Assembly: GCF_009363615.1 (NCBI RefSeq)
Contig: NZ_CP045384.1
Location: 2,788,501-2,852,500, forward strand
Length of the DNA: 64,000 nucleotides
Direction of reading: 5' to 3'
Source of the DNA: Ruegeria sp. THAF33
GTDB lineage: Bacteria > Pseudomonadota > Alphaproteobacteria > Rhodobacterales > Rhodobacteraceae
The first letter of the stretch is position 1. Every line of letters starts with the position of its first letter. The notes beneath the pieces were generated by a model that was given only the letters and a program-made list of their open reading frames with translations, was not told the DNA's origin and ran no database searches. Position numbers and translations under genes: made by a program. Positions 9,500-19,555 of this stretch are shown here, piece after piece.

Positions 9500-9513
9500 T
9501 TGATCTCCATCAA
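9500..9513. promoter_or_regulatory. FNR box in the fnrL-hemN divergent promoter
   Basis: TTGAT-CTCC-ATCAA is a perfect consensus FNR site. It lies 12 bases from the fnrL ATG and 35 bases from the hemN ATG. Anaerobic activation of hemN and autoregulation, probably repression, of fnrL are inferred from this geometry. A corresponding site is known in the fnrL-hemZ region of Rhodobacter. Confidence 0.88.
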
Positions 9514-9548
9514 AGCACCTGTGTCGCCTGTCGCATAAGGGTATCGCC

Positions 9549-10904
9549 ATGATAGTGAAACCACAATTGGCAAAGCTTGGACTTTTTGACGCGAAAGTAC
9601 CGCGTTACACAAGCTACCCCACCGCCCCCCACTTCAGCAACGACGTGGGATCAGACATGTTCGGCGACTGGATTTCCGGGATCAAACCCGGCAGTGCAAT
9701 TTCGCTGTACATTCATGTCCCATTCTGCCGCAGGCTATGCTGGTTCTGCGCCTGCAGGACACAAGGGACACAAACCGACAATCCGGTAATCGCCTATGTC
9801 GATGTTCTGAAGGCCGAACTGGACCTTCTGGCCGCACGTCTGCCTGAGGGTGTGGTTCTGTCGCGCCTGCACTGGGGCGGCGGCACACCAACATTGCTGA
9901 ACGCCCAATTGATGCGCGAATTGGCGCAACACATCCTGGGTATCGTGCCCATGGGGCCGAATGCCGAATTCTCGGTCGAGATTGATCCGAACGAGATTGA
10001 CGAGGCGCGTTTGGATGCGCTGGCAGACGCGGGCATGAACCGCGCCTCGATCGGGGTGCAGGATTTCGATGACGAAATCCAAAAAACCATAGGCCGTATT
10101 CAAAGCTATGACACCACGCGCGACGCTATTGACATGATCCGTGAACGTGGCATCACCAGCCTGAATGCGGATATCCTCTACGGTCTGCCACATCAGACCA
10201 AGGCGCGCATGACGGAAAGCGTGCAGAAACTCGTGTCGCTCAACCCGGATCGCGTGGCACTTTACGGTTATGCCCACGTGCCTTGGATGGCCAAGCGGCA
10301 GCAGCTGATTCCGTCGGACGCCCTGCCCACACCGGAACAGCGCCTTGAACTATTCGACACGGCCCGACGTTTGTTCCTTTGGGACAATTATGCCGAGATC
10401 GGTATCGACCATTTCGCCACTGTGGATGACGGTCTGACACACGCTTTGCGCGCGGGCCGCCTCAAGCGGAACTTCCAGGGTTACACCGACGATCAGGCCG
10501 ATGTTCTGATTGGTGTCGGGGCCAGCTCGATCTCTCGTTTCCCGCAAGGCTACGCGCAGAACGCCCCGGCCACCTCTGCCCATACCAAAGCCATTCGCGA
10601 TGGGCAGTTTTCGACATCCCGAGGGCACCTTTTCAAAGGTCAGGACATTCTTCGTGCTCGCCTGATCGAGGCATTGATGTGCGATTTCAAGATCGACTCG
10701 GCGGAAATCCTGCGGGATCACGATATTTCGGCCTCTGACTTGGACGAGATGTACCGCGCAGCCAACGCATCTTTCGACGGGATGCTGCAAATCACCGAAG
10801 CCGGGCTTTTCATACCGCCCGAAGCGCGGGCGCTGACCCGGATGATCGCCCGCAGCTTTGACGCCTATGACCTCAGCAAAGCCGGGCACAGCTCGGCCAT
10901 CTGA
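9549..10904 (+). CDS. hemN: Oxygen-independent coproporphyrinogen III oxidase
   Basis: This 451-residue radical-SAM enzyme decarboxylates coproporphyrinogen III to protoporphyrinogen IX without oxygen. The N-terminus has the HemN pattern VPRYTSYPTAPHF. The cluster motif is CRRLCWFCAC (C-x3-C-x2-C), followed by the GGGTPT SAM-binding element. The C-terminal HemN domain is complete, so this is a true HemN rather than the shorter HemW. The ATG at 9549 has AAGGG upstream. It is divergent from fnrL with a shared FNR box, matching a need for haem under low oxygen. Confidence 0.95.
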   Translation: MIVKPQLAKLGLFDAKVPRYTSYPTAPHFSNDVGSDMFGDWISGIKPGSAISLYIHVPFCRRLCWFCACRTQGTQTDNPVIAYVDVLKAELDLLAARLPEGVVLSRLHWGGGTPTLLNAQLMRELAQHILGIVPMGPNAEFSVEIDPNEIDEARLDALADAGMNRASIGVQDFDDEIQKTIGRIQSYDTTRDAIDMIRERGITSLNADILYGLPHQTKARMTESVQKLVSLNPDRVALYGYAHVPWMAKRQQLIPSDALPTPEQRLELFDTARRLFLWDNYAEIGIDHFATVDDGLTHALRAGRLKRNFQGYTDDQADVLIGVGASSISRFPQGYAQNAPATSAHTKAIRDGQFSTSRGHLFKGQDILRARLIEALMCDFKIDSAEILRDHDISASDLDEMYRAANASFDGMLQITEAGLFIPPEARALTRMIARSFDAYDLSKAGHSSAI

Positions 10905-11116
10905 CCCTTTTTCGGCGGGCAACATTCGGCCCGTGACGCGCAAAACACATCAGGGGCTTGACGCACGCCTGCGGTTTTTCCCACACTCATGTTGTAGGGC
11001 GGCATCTCGCTCTGCGGTCTGAGGCGGGCAAAATACAGACAATCCTTGTCGGCGCCAACGCGTCGGTCGGTCCCTTTCGTGTAGCCAATCTGCAACCTGA
11101 AAGAGGGACAACACTC

Positions 11117-13045
11117 ATGCGCGTTTTCACCGTCCTCGGGCCCAGCCAATCGGGCAAATCTACGCTTGTCGAGGCCATCAGCCGCCTCGACGGGCGCCCC
11201 ACCACATTCGATGTTTCCGGAACCGTGCATTTGCACGGTTTTTCTTACCTGGACGAGCCCTGGTGCGCGATCGACGTCGATGGGGGCGGCGATGCACTGG
11301 CCTATGTCGGCCCTGCAATGGCGATTTCGGACGCCGCCGTGGTCGTGGTGCCCCCCGACCCGAATGCCGCCGTTCTGTGCGCGCCCTACCTGCGATTGGT
11401 CGAAGAGGCCGGCATCCCCTGTTTTCTGTTCATCAACCGGATGGACAACCCCAATGGCCGCGTCCGCGATATCATCGCCGCTCTGCAAACATACTGCACC
11501 CACCACATTGCCCTGCGTCAGGTGCCGATCCGCGAAGGGGATACGATCATCGGGGCGGTTGATCTGATCTCGGAACGGGCCTGGAAATATCAGGAGGGCC
11601 AGCCCTCGGCCCTGATCGAACTGCCTCAATCCGTCGAAGACCGCGAGCAGGAAGCGCGAACCGAGCTGCTCGAAACCCTGTCCGATTTCGATGACAACCT
11701 GCTGGAACAGCTGATCGAAGACAAACAGCCGCCAAGTGACGAGGTCTATGATCTGGCGGCACAGGTCCTGAAGAACCACCAGTTGATTCCCGCCTGCCTG
11801 GGTGCCGCAAGTCACGGCAACGGGCTGACGCGTCTGATGAAGGCGCTGCGGCACGAAGCCCCCGAATTTGACATCGCCGCCGGGCGCGACGAGGCCGCAG
11901 ACAGCGCCCGCGCCATTGCCGGTTTTGCAGATGTCAAAAAGCACATCGGAAAAATCGTGGTTCTGCGCGGCCTGGGGGACGGCGTGCAAGCCCATGAAGC
12001 CTTGGGCGGTGAGACCGTCGGCAATCTGACAACGCTGGATGCCAAAACCCAGATCGCCACGCTTGAGGCCGGGCAGATTGGTCTGGCGGTGAAATCCGAT
12101 CACCTAAACCCCGGCTATATCTACGACAGCAATTCGGCGACGGAACTGCCGGAATGGGCAGCCTCGCATCCGGTGGCGCATCGTCAGATCGTCTCGCCCG
12201 CGCATGAGCGGGACGATGTGCGCCTGTCAAACGCCCTGAGCCGCCTGGCCGAAATCGACCCCGGCCTTCACCTGCAACAGGATGAGCTTACCGGCCACGC
12301 CGTTCTTGGGTCTCAAGGTCCGCAGCACATGCGACGCGTGACCGCCAAACTGGCCGAGGATTTCGGGATCGAGATTGAAGCCGACCCGGTCGAAACCGCC
12401 TATCGCGAAACCATCCGAACACCTGTCGAACATCGCCACAGACACCGCAAACAATCCGGCGGGGCTGGGCAGTTCGCGGATGTCGTGATCTCGGTCGCGC
12501 CGCTGCCGCGCGGATCTGGGTTCCAGTTCGAAGAGGTGGTCAAGGGCGGCGCGGTGCCCAAGAATTACATCCCATCCGTGGAACAGGGCGCCAGAGACGC
12601 GCTGGAGCAAGGCCCCGAGGGCTTTCCGGTGGTGGATGTGAAGGTCACGCTGCATGACGGCAAACATCACAACGTGGACAGTTCCGATTATGCCTTCCGC
12701 ACCGCGGGCAAGAACGCCGTGCGCGAAGCGCTGCCACAGGCCAAGCCCGTTGTTTTGCAGCCAATCCTGAACGCCGAAATCCACCTGCCTTCTGATTTTG
12801 TCGGCGACCTCGTGCCGACGATCAGCTCTCTGCAAGGGCAGGTTCTGGGATTTGAGGGCAACCCGAACGCATCAGGCTGGGAGATTTTCAACGCCCTGAT
12901 TCCCGCCGTGGCCGAGGATGAGTTGCATCGCACTCTTGCCAGTGCCACGCGCGGAACCGGGTGGGTCAAGCTGAGCTTTGATCACTATGAAGAACTGCGC
13001 GGGCCGGTGCCGAAAACGGCGGCCAAAGAGAAAGCCAGCGCCTGA
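11117..13045 (+). CDS. EF-G-like translation factor with a degraded GTPase domain
   Basis: This 642-residue protein follows the EF-G domain order, but domain I is short. The P-loop reads GPSQSGKST (residues 8-16). The next element, IDVDGGGDA (52-60), replaces the usual DTPGHVDF and lacks the catalytic histidine. The G4 element is NRMD (107-110) in place of NKxD. Only about 36 residues separate G1 and G3, so switch I is largely missing. Domain IV is well kept (GGAGQFADV, YIPSVEQG, HNVDSSDYAF). The ATG at 11117 follows GAGGGACAACACTC. It resembles the EF-G paralogues (FusA2-like) of Rhodobacterales; function is not known to me. Confidence 0.85.
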   Translation: MRVFTVLGPSQSGKSTLVEAISRLDGRPTTFDVSGTVHLHGFSYLDEPWCAIDVDGGGDALAYVGPAMAISDAAVVVVPPDPNAAVLCAPYLRLVEEAGIPCFLFINRMDNPNGRVRDIIAALQTYCTHHIALRQVPIREGDTIIGAVDLISERAWKYQEGQPSALIELPQSVEDREQEARTELLETLSDFDDNLLEQLIEDKQPPSDEVYDLAAQVLKNHQLIPACLGAASHGNGLTRLMKALRHEAPEFDIAAGRDEAADSARAIAGFADVKKHIGKIVVLRGLGDGVQAHEALGGETVGNLTTLDAKTQIATLEAGQIGLAVKSDHLNPGYIYDSNSATELPEWAASHPVAHRQIVSPAHERDDVRLSNALSRLAEIDPGLHLQQDELTGHAVLGSQGPQHMRRVTAKLAEDFGIEIEADPVETAYRETIRTPVEHRHRHRKQSGGAGQFADVVISVAPLPRGSGFQFEEVVKGGAVPKNYIPSVEQGARDALEQGPEGFPVVDVKVTLHDGKHHNVDSSDYAFRTAGKNAVREALPQAKPVVLQPILNAEIHLPSDFVGDLVPTISSLQGQVLGFEGNPNASGWEIFNALIPAVAEDELHRTLASATRGTGWVKLSFDHYEELRGPVPKTAAKEKASA

Positions 13046-13057
13046 TGGACTGACGGT

Positions 13058-13079
13058 GGCGGGCTGATTTCAGCCCGCC
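13058..13079. terminator. GC hairpin between two convergent genes
   Basis: GGCGGGCTGA (13058-13067) pairs perfectly with TCAGCCCGCC (13070-13079) around a 2-base loop in the sequence. It lies between the EF-G-like stop and the yejF stop and includes the latter. There is no T run on either strand, so its action as a terminator is less certain. Confidence 0.5.
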
Positions 13080-14647
13080 GCAGCAATCAATTCGCGGGTA
13101 TAGTCGGTCTGGGCATTTTCGAACAAATCCTCGGCCGTGCCCATTTCAACCACATCTCCGTTTCGCATGACGATCACCTTGTGCGACATCGCCCGCACCA
13201 CTTTCAGGTCATGGCTGATGAACAGATACGCCAGCCCGTATTTCTTTTGCAGATCGCGCAGCAGATCGACGATCTGAACCTGAACCGTCATGTCCAGCGC
13301 GCTGGTCGGTTCGTCCAGAACCAGCAGCTTGGGGCGCAAGACCATCGCGCGCGCAATCGCGATGCGCTGACGCTGACCGCCCGAAAACTCGTGCGGATAC
13401 CGGTCCATTGCCGCAGGATCCAGGCCCACCTCGGTCATCACCTCAGCGACCAGTTCACGCGGCGCGCGATGAGGATCAATATTGTGAATGGCCAGACCTT
13501 CCGCGATGATCTGCTGACAGGTCATGCGTGGGCTGAGGCTGCCGAACGGGTCCTGAAACACGATCTGCATATCCTTGCGCAGCCGGCGCAGCTCTCGTGT
13601 GGACCATTTCCGAACATCCTGATCGCGGAAGGTGATGCCGCCTTCGGACGCGATCAGACGCATGATCGCCAGCGCCAGCGTGGTCTTGCCCGACCCGCTT
13701 TCGCCCACGATCCCCAAGGTCTCACCCGCGCGCACGCTCAGCGTGGCGTCATTCACCGCCTTCACATAGCCGACCGTGCGTTTCAGAAACCCGCGCTGGA
13801 TTGGGAACCAGACCTTCAGGTGATCGGTGCGCGCGACTTCCTCGGCATCTGTTGCAACGGCGACTGGCTGGCCCGAAGGTTCCGCGGCCAAGAGCTTGCG
13901 GGTATAGGGGTGCTGCGGGTTGTCGAAGATCTCGGCGGTCGCACCGGTCTCGACGATCTCACCATCCTTCATCACACAGACCCGGTCGGCGATGCGCCGC
14001 ACGATGCCCAGATCATGGGTGATGAACAGCATCCCCATGTTTTCGGATTTCTGCAAACTGGCCAGCAACTCGAGGATCTGTGCCTGAATGGTTACATCCA
14101 ACGCCGTCGTCGGTTCATCGGCGATCAGGATGTCCGGCTTGTTCGCCAGCGCCATGGCGATCATCACGCGCTGCCGCTGTCCGCCAGACAACTGGTGCGG
14201 ATAGCTGTCCAGCCGGTCTTCGGGGTCGCGGATACCGACCTTGTTCAACAATTCAAGAATTCGTTCGCGCGCGACATCACCCGTGACCCCCTGATGCAGG
14301 GCCAACGATTCCGCCATCTGCTTCTGGATCGTGTGCAGCGGGTTCAGCGATGTCATCGGCTCTTGGAAAATAAAGCTGATGTCATTGCCGCGCACATCCA
14401 TCAGGCGTTGCTCCGAGGCGCCGATCATCTCCTGTCCGTCATAGGTGACGGACCCTTCGACGATCGCGCTGTCGCCCAGCAAAGATACGGTGCTGAGCGC
14501 GGTCACAGATTTGCCCGATCCGGATTCACCCACCAGCGCCACGGTTTCCCCGCGATCGACATGGAATGACACGCCCCGAACCGCAGCACTGATCTGACCG
14601 TCCTGCCGGAACGAGACCTTCAGGTTGTTTACATCCAGCAGGCTCAT
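13070..14647 (-). CDS. yejF: YejF-type peptide ABC transporter, fused ATP-binding subunit
   Basis: This 525-residue protein carries two complete ABC ATPase domains. Each has a Walker A (GESGSGKS at about 39 and GESGSGKT at about 315), an [16 protein letters not shown] signature and a Walker B ([11 protein letters not shown] and [11 protein letters not shown]). It powers import of peptides or microcin C-like compounds through YejBE. The start overlaps yejE by four bases. The DPP-type C-terminal extension after each domain (HPYTRKLL) is typical of the oligopeptide importer family. Confidence 0.93.
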   Translation of the reverse strand: MSLLDVNNLKVSFRQDGQISAAVRGVSFHVDRGETVALVGESGSGKSVTALSTVSLLGDSAIVEGSVTYDGQEMIGASEQRLMDVRGNDISFIFQEPMTSLNPLHTIQKQMAESLALHQGVTGDVARERILELLNKVGIRDPEDRLDSYPHQLSGGQRQRVMIAMALANKPDILIADEPTTALDVTIQAQILELLASLQKSENMGMLFITHDLGIVRRIADRVCVMKDGEIVETGATAEIFDNPQHPYTRKLLAAEPSGQPVAVATDAEEVARTDHLKVWFPIQRGFLKRTVGYVKAVNDATLSVRAGETLGIVGESGSGKTTLALAIMRLIASEGGITFRDQDVRKWSTRELRRLRKDMQIVFQDPFGSLSPRMTCQQIIAEGLAIHNIDPHRAPRELVAEVMTEVGLDPAAMDRYPHEFSGGQRQRIAIARAMVLRPKLLVLDEPTSALDMTVQVQIVDLLRDLQKKYGLAYLFISHDLKVVRAMSHKVIVMRNGDVVEMGTAEDLFENAQTDYTRELIAAAG

Positions 14648-15750
14648 GAGAAGGTCTTTCTGGGATCGAACGCATCCCGCACGCCTTCAAAGATGAAGAC
14701 CAGCAGAGACAGCATGATGGCAAAGGTGAAAAAGGCCGTGAAAGCCAGCCATGGGGCCTGAAGGTTCTGTTTTGCCTGCAAGGTGAGCTCCCCCAGCGAG
14801 GGGGCCGAAGACGGAAGACCAAAACCCAGATAATCCAGCGAAGCCAGCCCGCCTATGGTGCCCGTAACGATGAAGGGCATGAAGGTCAGCGTGGCCACCA
14901 TTGCGTTGGGCAGCATGTGGCGGAACATAATGGTCATGTTGCCCACCCCCAATGCCCGTGCAGCGCGCACATATTCAAGGTTTCGCGCCCGCAGGAATTC
15001 TGCGCGCACCACGCCAACCAACCCGGTCCAGCTGAACAGGATCATCAACGCGACCAGCAGCCAGAAACTTCGGCCCAGAACCGCGAACATGATGATGATC
15101 ACATATAACGAAGGCGTCGCTGACCAGATCTCAATGATCCGCTGAAAGATCAGATCCAGCCAACCGCCGAAGAAACCCTGTATGGCACCGGCAAAAATAC
15201 CGATCAGGCTGGCAGCGCCCGTCACCAGCAGCGTGAACAGGATCGACAAGCGGAAGCCGTAAATCACCCGTGCCAGCACATCGCGCTTGGTGTCATCGGT
15301 GCCCAGCAGGTTCTGGCCGTTGGGCGGCAAAGGTGCAGCCCCGGGGCGATCCACAGACGTGTTGTAGGAATAGGGGATCAGCGGCCAAAGCGCCCAGCCA
15401 CGCTCGAACCCTTCCGCCTGGAAAGTCCCGGCGTCGATTTGTTCAATGATACCTTCGGGATCGTCGAAACACTCTTCCAGTCCACCGCTATCGATCAGGC
15501 ATTGAACTTCGGGATCGCGATAAATGGCTTCAGTCTGGAAATCGCCACCAAATTCGGTTTCCGCATAGAAGTTGAAGACCGGCATGTAAAACTCGCCCCG
15601 GTATTTCACCAGAATCGGTTTGTCATTGGCGATGAACTCGGCAAACAGCGACAGGCCGAACAACACGGCGAAGATGATCAACGACCAGAAAGCGCGCTTG
15701 TTTCGGCGAAAATTGCTCCAGCGGCGCTGGTTCAGGGGGGACAATGCCAT
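14644..15750 (-). CDS. yejE: YejE-type peptide ABC transporter permease
   Basis: This 368-residue inner-membrane permease has the long N-terminal periplasmic insert seen in YejE, with cysteine-containing loops around residues 80-110. It is followed by the LLGTDDTKRDVLARVIYG motif and the binding-protein-dependent transport domain, with the EAA-like loop at RAARALGVGNMTI. It ends in a FEGVRDAFDPRKTF tail found in this family. It overlaps yejF by four bases and abuts yejB with no gap, so the four genes form one operon. Confidence 0.93.
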   Translation of the reverse strand: MALSPLNQRRWSNFRRNKRAFWSLIIFAVLFGLSLFAEFIANDKPILVKYRGEFYMPVFNFYAETEFGGDFQTEAIYRDPEVQCLIDSGGLEECFDDPEGIIEQIDAGTFQAEGFERGWALWPLIPYSYNTSVDRPGAAPLPPNGQNLLGTDDTKRDVLARVIYGFRLSILFTLLVTGAASLIGIFAGAIQGFFGGWLDLIFQRIIEIWSATPSLYVIIIMFAVLGRSFWLLVALMILFSWTGLVGVVRAEFLRARNLEYVRAARALGVGNMTIMFRHMLPNAMVATLTFMPFIVTGTIGGLASLDYLGFGLPSSAPSLGELTLQAKQNLQAPWLAFTAFFTFAIMLSLLVFIFEGVRDAFDPRKTFS

Positions 15751-16845
15751 TTACCCCTCCCGCTTTTCAAAATCGATGCGCGGGTCGACCAGCACATACA
15801 TCAGATCGCTGATGATACCGACCACCAGACCCATCAGGCCAAAGATGAACAACGTGCCGAAAATCACCGGGTAATCCCGCGCCACGGCGGCTTCAAAACC
15901 CAGACGTCCCAGACCATCAAGTGAGAAGATCGTTTCGATGATGATCGAACCTCCGAAGAACACGCCGATGAACACGGCCGGAAATCCGGCTATGACGATC
16001 AGCATCGCGTTGCGGAACACATGGCCATACAGCACCTTGCGTTCGCTCAGGCCTTTGGCGCGGGCGGTCATGACATATTGCTTTTTGATTTCATCAAGAA
16101 AAGAGTTTTTGGTCAGCAGCGTCAATGTCGCAAAGGCCGAGATCGTCAGCGCAATGGTCGGCAACGCGATATGCCAGAAATAATCTGCGATCTTGCCAAA
16201 AAGACTCAGGCTGTCCCAGTTGTCGGATGTCAGCCCCCGCAACGGGAAGATCTGCCAATAGGATCCACCGGCGAAAAGCACCAGCAGTAGAATGGCAAAC
16301 AGGAAGCCAGGGATCGCATAGGCCACGATGATCGCTGCGCTGGTCCACGTGTCGAACTGCGAACCGTCCCTGATCGCCTTGCGAATGCCTAGAGGGATCG
16401 AAACCAGATAGGCGATAAGCGTTGACCACAGGCCCAGCGAGATCGAGACCGGCATTTTCTCGAGCACCAGATCAATCACGCTGATCGAGCGGAAATAGCT
16501 CTCGCCGAAGTCCAGCGTCAGATAGTTGCCCATCATGATCAGAAAACGTTCCAGGGGCGGTTTGTCGAAGCCGAATTCCTTTTCAAGTTCAGCAATGAAC
16601 TCGGGCGGCAGGCCCCGCGCACCGACATATTTGTCGTCGAAAACGCCGCCCGCCGGCTCTGACCCCGCGCCGGCATCGCCCGCACCCGCAAAACCGGCGA
16701 AAACATCCCCCTGACCCTCGATCTGGGCAATGATCTGCTCAACCGGTCCGCCGGGCACGAATTGTACCAGCGTAAAGTTGACGATCATGATGCCCAGAAG
16801 GGTCGGAATGATCAGCAACAAACGTCTTAGAATATAGGCGCCCAT
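15751..16845 (-). CDS. yejB: YejB-type peptide ABC transporter permease
   Basis: This 364-residue permease has the N-terminal [16 protein letters not shown] segment of DppB/YejB proteins. A long periplasmic region (about 30-120) follows, rich in Gly/Ala around residues 48-65. The EAA loop is at [13 protein letters not shown]. It pairs with YejE to form the channel. The glycine-rich insert looks lineage-specific. It abuts yejE directly and yejA ends one base before its start. Confidence 0.93.
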   Translation of the reverse strand: MGAYILRRLLLIIPTLLGIMIVNFTLVQFVPGGPVEQIIAQIEGQGDVFAGFAGAGDAGAGSEPAGGVFDDKYVGARGLPPEFIAELEKEFGFDKPPLERFLIMMGNYLTLDFGESYFRSISVIDLVLEKMPVSISLGLWSTLIAYLVSIPLGIRKAIRDGSQFDTWTSAAIIVAYAIPGFLFAILLLVLFAGGSYWQIFPLRGLTSDNWDSLSLFGKIADYFWHIALPTIALTISAFATLTLLTKNSFLDEIKKQYVMTARAKGLSERKVLYGHVFRNAMLIVIAGFPAVFIGVFFGGSIIIETIFSLDGLGRLGFEAAVARDYPVIFGTLFIFGLMGLVVGIISDLMYVLVDPRIDFEKREG

Positions 16846-16846
16846 G

Positions 16847-18751
16847 TTATCGCAGCGCGCCTTTCGCTTTCAGTGCGGCCTCTTTTTCCGGATTGATCCA
16901 CCACAGATCCAGATAGCCCAGCGAATAAGGCGGCAGGTTTTCCGGGTATTCATACATATCGTAATATGCCACCCAGTGGTCAGCGATGTATCCTACGGGG
17001 ATCACGAAGAACTCGTACCGCAAAGCGCGATCCAACGCCTTCAACGCCATGTCCTGATCCGCCTGATTGTCAGTATCAAAGGATGCTTCGATGATTGCGT
17101 CAACCAATGGGCTGGCCAATCCGGCCGGGTTGAAAAGACTGAATGCGGCCTCTTCCGACCCGTACATCTGGCTCAACCCGCCACCGGTCGACAAAAAAGA
17201 CCCGTAACGAGTGGAATAGACCATGTCATAGTCCCGCTCGCGGCTGCGCAGCGTGTATTGCGCCGGGTCAACCTTTTCCGCCGACGCATCCACGCCAATG
17301 GCTTGCAGGTTCTGGACATAGGTTTCAATCATCGTGGCCGTCGAAGTCGGCAGATTTGAAGGATAGGGGAAATCCACCTTGAGCGTCTGTCCTTCCGCGT
17401 TGCGCCGCACGTTGCCATCGCCGACAGGCCACCCGGCCTCGTCCAGCAGCTTCGCGGCTTTTCGCAGATTTCTGCGATCGTTCAGGCGCGCGGGGTTTGA
17501 CTCGTGAACCGTCACGGCAGGTTCTGAAAGAAGGTCCTCGGGCACAACCTCACCCAGCGCTTGAAGAAACGCCAGTTCATCGCCCTCGGGCAGGCCTTGC
17601 GCTTCCAGCGGGGTGCCTTGCGTAAAGGAGTTGCGCGGCGAATTCAGACCAAACAGCAGGGATTCATTTGCCCATTCGAAATTGAAGGCCAAGGCCAGGG
17701 CCTTGCGTACTTTTTTGTCGGAGAACTGCGGTTTTCCGAGGTTGAAGACGAAGCCTGACGGTGTTGGCGGGCTGCCATCCGGTATCTCGTCCCGAACGAT
17801 CACACCTTCGTTCAGCTTCGGAAAATCATACGCCGTCGCCCAAAGCTTGGGATCGCTTTCAATCCGCAGCGTGTATTCACCGGCCTTGAACCCCTCGAAC
17901 GCCGCTGTCTGATCGGCGAAATACTCGACGCGAATGGTATCGAAATTGTTGCGACCGACATTGAATGGCAGATCTTTACCCCAATAGTCGTCACGTCGCT
18001 TGTAAACGATACGACGATTGATGTCATAGCTGTCGAGTTTGTAGGGGCCCGAGCCGACCGCAACTTCCAGACGCGGCTCATCCAGACGCCGGGACTCGTC
18101 CGCCTCGAACCATGCTTTCGAAAAGACGGGGGTCGACCCAACGGTCTCGATCAAACTGCGGCGTGTGACTTCCGGATTGAACGTGAACTTGACCGTGTGA
18201 TCATCCAGCGCTTCGGCCCCCGTCACCATGCGGCCCACGGCCTGGGCGTAAGAAGGCAGACCCTGTTCGATGAACAGGCGGTGGCTGTAGACAACATCCT
18301 CGGCCGTCACCGGCGTGCCATCCCAAAAGGTTGCTTCGGGCCGCAAATGGAAAATGACGTAGTTGCGCCCTTCATCGTATTCCAGACTTTCCGCCAACAC
18401 GCCGTAATACTGTCCGACACCGTCATCAGAGCTTTCGAACAGGCGGTCATATTGCAGCGTCGTCAAGGCGCCTGCGCGCCCCTTGCGGGAATAGGGATTC
18501 AGGGAATCGAACGTCCCCGAAGCCGCCAAGGACAACTCACCACCTTTCGGTGCATCAGGGTTCACGTAATTCAGATGCGGATAGTCAGCAGGGTAATCCA
18601 GATTGCCGAAATACGAATATCCATGACTGCGGGTAACCCCCTCATCCAATGCCAAAGCGGCTTGCGAAGAGAGCAGAACAGCACAAAGCCCGAATATGCC
18701 AGCCAATGGCCTGACCTTAAGATCACGTGCAGCAGGCATTAGGGATATCAT
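16847..18751 (-). CDS. yejA: YejA-type periplasmic peptide-binding protein
   Basis: This 634-residue extracellular solute-binding protein (family 5) has a signal peptide ending near ALALDEG, then [29 protein letters not shown], the characteristic YejA opening. Other SBP family 5 landmarks are [21 protein letters not shown] and [17 protein letters not shown]. Of the clustered ATGs I favour 18751: AGAGG lies 9 bases before it, while that same AGAGG touches the ATG at 18760. It leads the yejABEF operon. The substrate is predicted to be oligopeptides. Confidence 0.9.
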   Translation of the reverse strand: MISLMPAARDLKVRPLAGIFGLCAVLLSSQAALALDEGVTRSHGYSYFGNLDYPADYPHLNYVNPDAPKGGELSLAASGTFDSLNPYSRKGRAGALTTLQYDRLFESSDDGVGQYYGVLAESLEYDEGRNYVIFHLRPEATFWDGTPVTAEDVVYSHRLFIEQGLPSYAQAVGRMVTGAEALDDHTVKFTFNPEVTRRSLIETVGSTPVFSKAWFEADESRRLDEPRLEVAVGSGPYKLDSYDINRRIVYKRRDDYWGKDLPFNVGRNNFDTIRVEYFADQTAAFEGFKAGEYTLRIESDPKLWATAYDFPKLNEGVIVRDEIPDGSPPTPSGFVFNLGKPQFSDKKVRKALALAFNFEWANESLLFGLNSPRNSFTQGTPLEAQGLPEGDELAFLQALGEVVPEDLLSEPAVTVHESNPARLNDRRNLRKAAKLLDEAGWPVGDGNVRRNAEGQTLKVDFPYPSNLPTSTATMIETYVQNLQAIGVDASAEKVDPAQYTLRSRERDYDMVYSTRYGSFLSTGGGLSQMYGSEEAAFSLFNPAGLASPLVDAIIEASFDTDNQADQDMALKALDRALRYEFFVIPVGYIADHWVAYYDMYEYPENLPPYSLGYLDLWWINPEKEAALKAKGALR

Positions 18752-18866
18752 GGGGCTCATCCTCTGGGTTATTGTAATCTTTTATGTCGCATACGCTAGC
18801 TAAAGTGCCAACGCTGACAGTTTCAAGTTTAGAATGCGTGAGCGCTTTGTGAAGTTCCCTTCAGAC

Positions 18867-18895
18867 AAAAAAAAGCCGCTGCGCGGGGCAGCGGC
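18867..18895 (-). terminator. Rho-independent terminator of the cytochrome c gene
   Basis: On the minus strand GCCGCTGC (18895-18888) and GCAGCGGC (18882-18875) form an 8-base GC stem with a 5-base loop, followed by eight T (18874-18867). It lies 27 bases beyond the cytochrome c stop. Confidence 0.9.
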
Positions 18896-18922
18896 TCTGA
18901 ACTTCAATAGTCTCTCAGGCAA

Positions 18923-19435
18923 TCAGTTGCCAATTGTCTGCAGATAAGCAATCAAGTCCGCGCGGTCCTGAGGTTTTTTCAAGCCAGCAAAACTCATCGA
19001 TGTTCCCGAGATATAGGCGCTTGGGCGTTCCAGGAAGGCATCCAGCGCTTCGGGCGTCCAGTTGCCGCCATGGGCCTGCATGCTGGCTGAGTAACCGGTG
19101 AAACCTTTTGCCGAGGCAACCGGGCGATCAACTACGCCATACAGGTAAGGGCCGGTTCCATTCGCCCCGTCTTCCAGCTTGTGGCACGCGGTGCACTTGC
19201 GGAATACTTTCGCGCCCTTCTCAACGTCAGCGGCGGCCAGCAGATCTTCAAAGACCACTTCTTCGCCGTCGGCGCTTTCGCCCGAGCTTTCGGTTTCGAT
19301 AATGTAGGCGGCCTCAGCCGAGCCATGGCCACCGGAAGAATAGAGAATGTCAGCCCCCCATTTGGCCAGAAGCAGCACCAGGAAAGTGCCGAACAGGCCT
19401 GCGGCGGCCTTCGTAACTGTCATCGTGTCGAACAT
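18923..19435 (-). CDS. Membrane-anchored class I cytochrome c (cytochrome cy/CycM type)
   Basis: This 170-residue protein has an uncleaved N-terminal membrane helix (about residues 8-28), an acidic linker (about 40-62) and one cytochrome c domain. The domain has CTACH, a GPYLYGVVDRPVA loop and an axial methionine in GTSMSFAGL. Such anchored cytochromes shuttle electrons between the bc1 complex and terminal oxidases, so the cbb3 oxidase in this window is a plausible partner. I prefer the ATG at 19435 (MFDTMTVTK), the usual family N-terminus; an upstream ATG at 19450 would add five residues. Confidence 0.9.
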   Translation of the reverse strand: MFDTMTVTKAAAGLFGTFLVLLLAKWGADILYSSGGHGSAEAAYIIETESSGESADGEEVVFEDLLAAADVEKGAKVFRKCTACHKLEDGANGTGPYLYGVVDRPVASAKGFTGYSASMQAHGGNWTPEALDAFLERPSAYISGTSMSFAGLKKPQDRADLIAYLQTIGN

Positions 19436-19555
19436 TGATCGCGTGTCCATTTCAGCTGTCTGCGCAGGTGTCTAAGGCTTCCACTTGCGAGAGGCAAGGT
19501 ATAGACACCGCGACGAAACGACCAAATCGCGAACTTGTTGCATGGAATCGACCAA

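Noticed and set aside
10865..12103. 412-codon minus-strand frame across the hemN end and EF-G-like gene
   Set aside because: It spans two genes in antisense and lacks a ribosome site and any domain.
13070..18751. Idea that the yejABEF operon is a dedicated antibiotic resistance or toxin import locus
   Set aside because: The genes match the ordinary YejABEF peptide importer; microcin uptake is incidental, and no biosynthesis or immunity gene is nearby.
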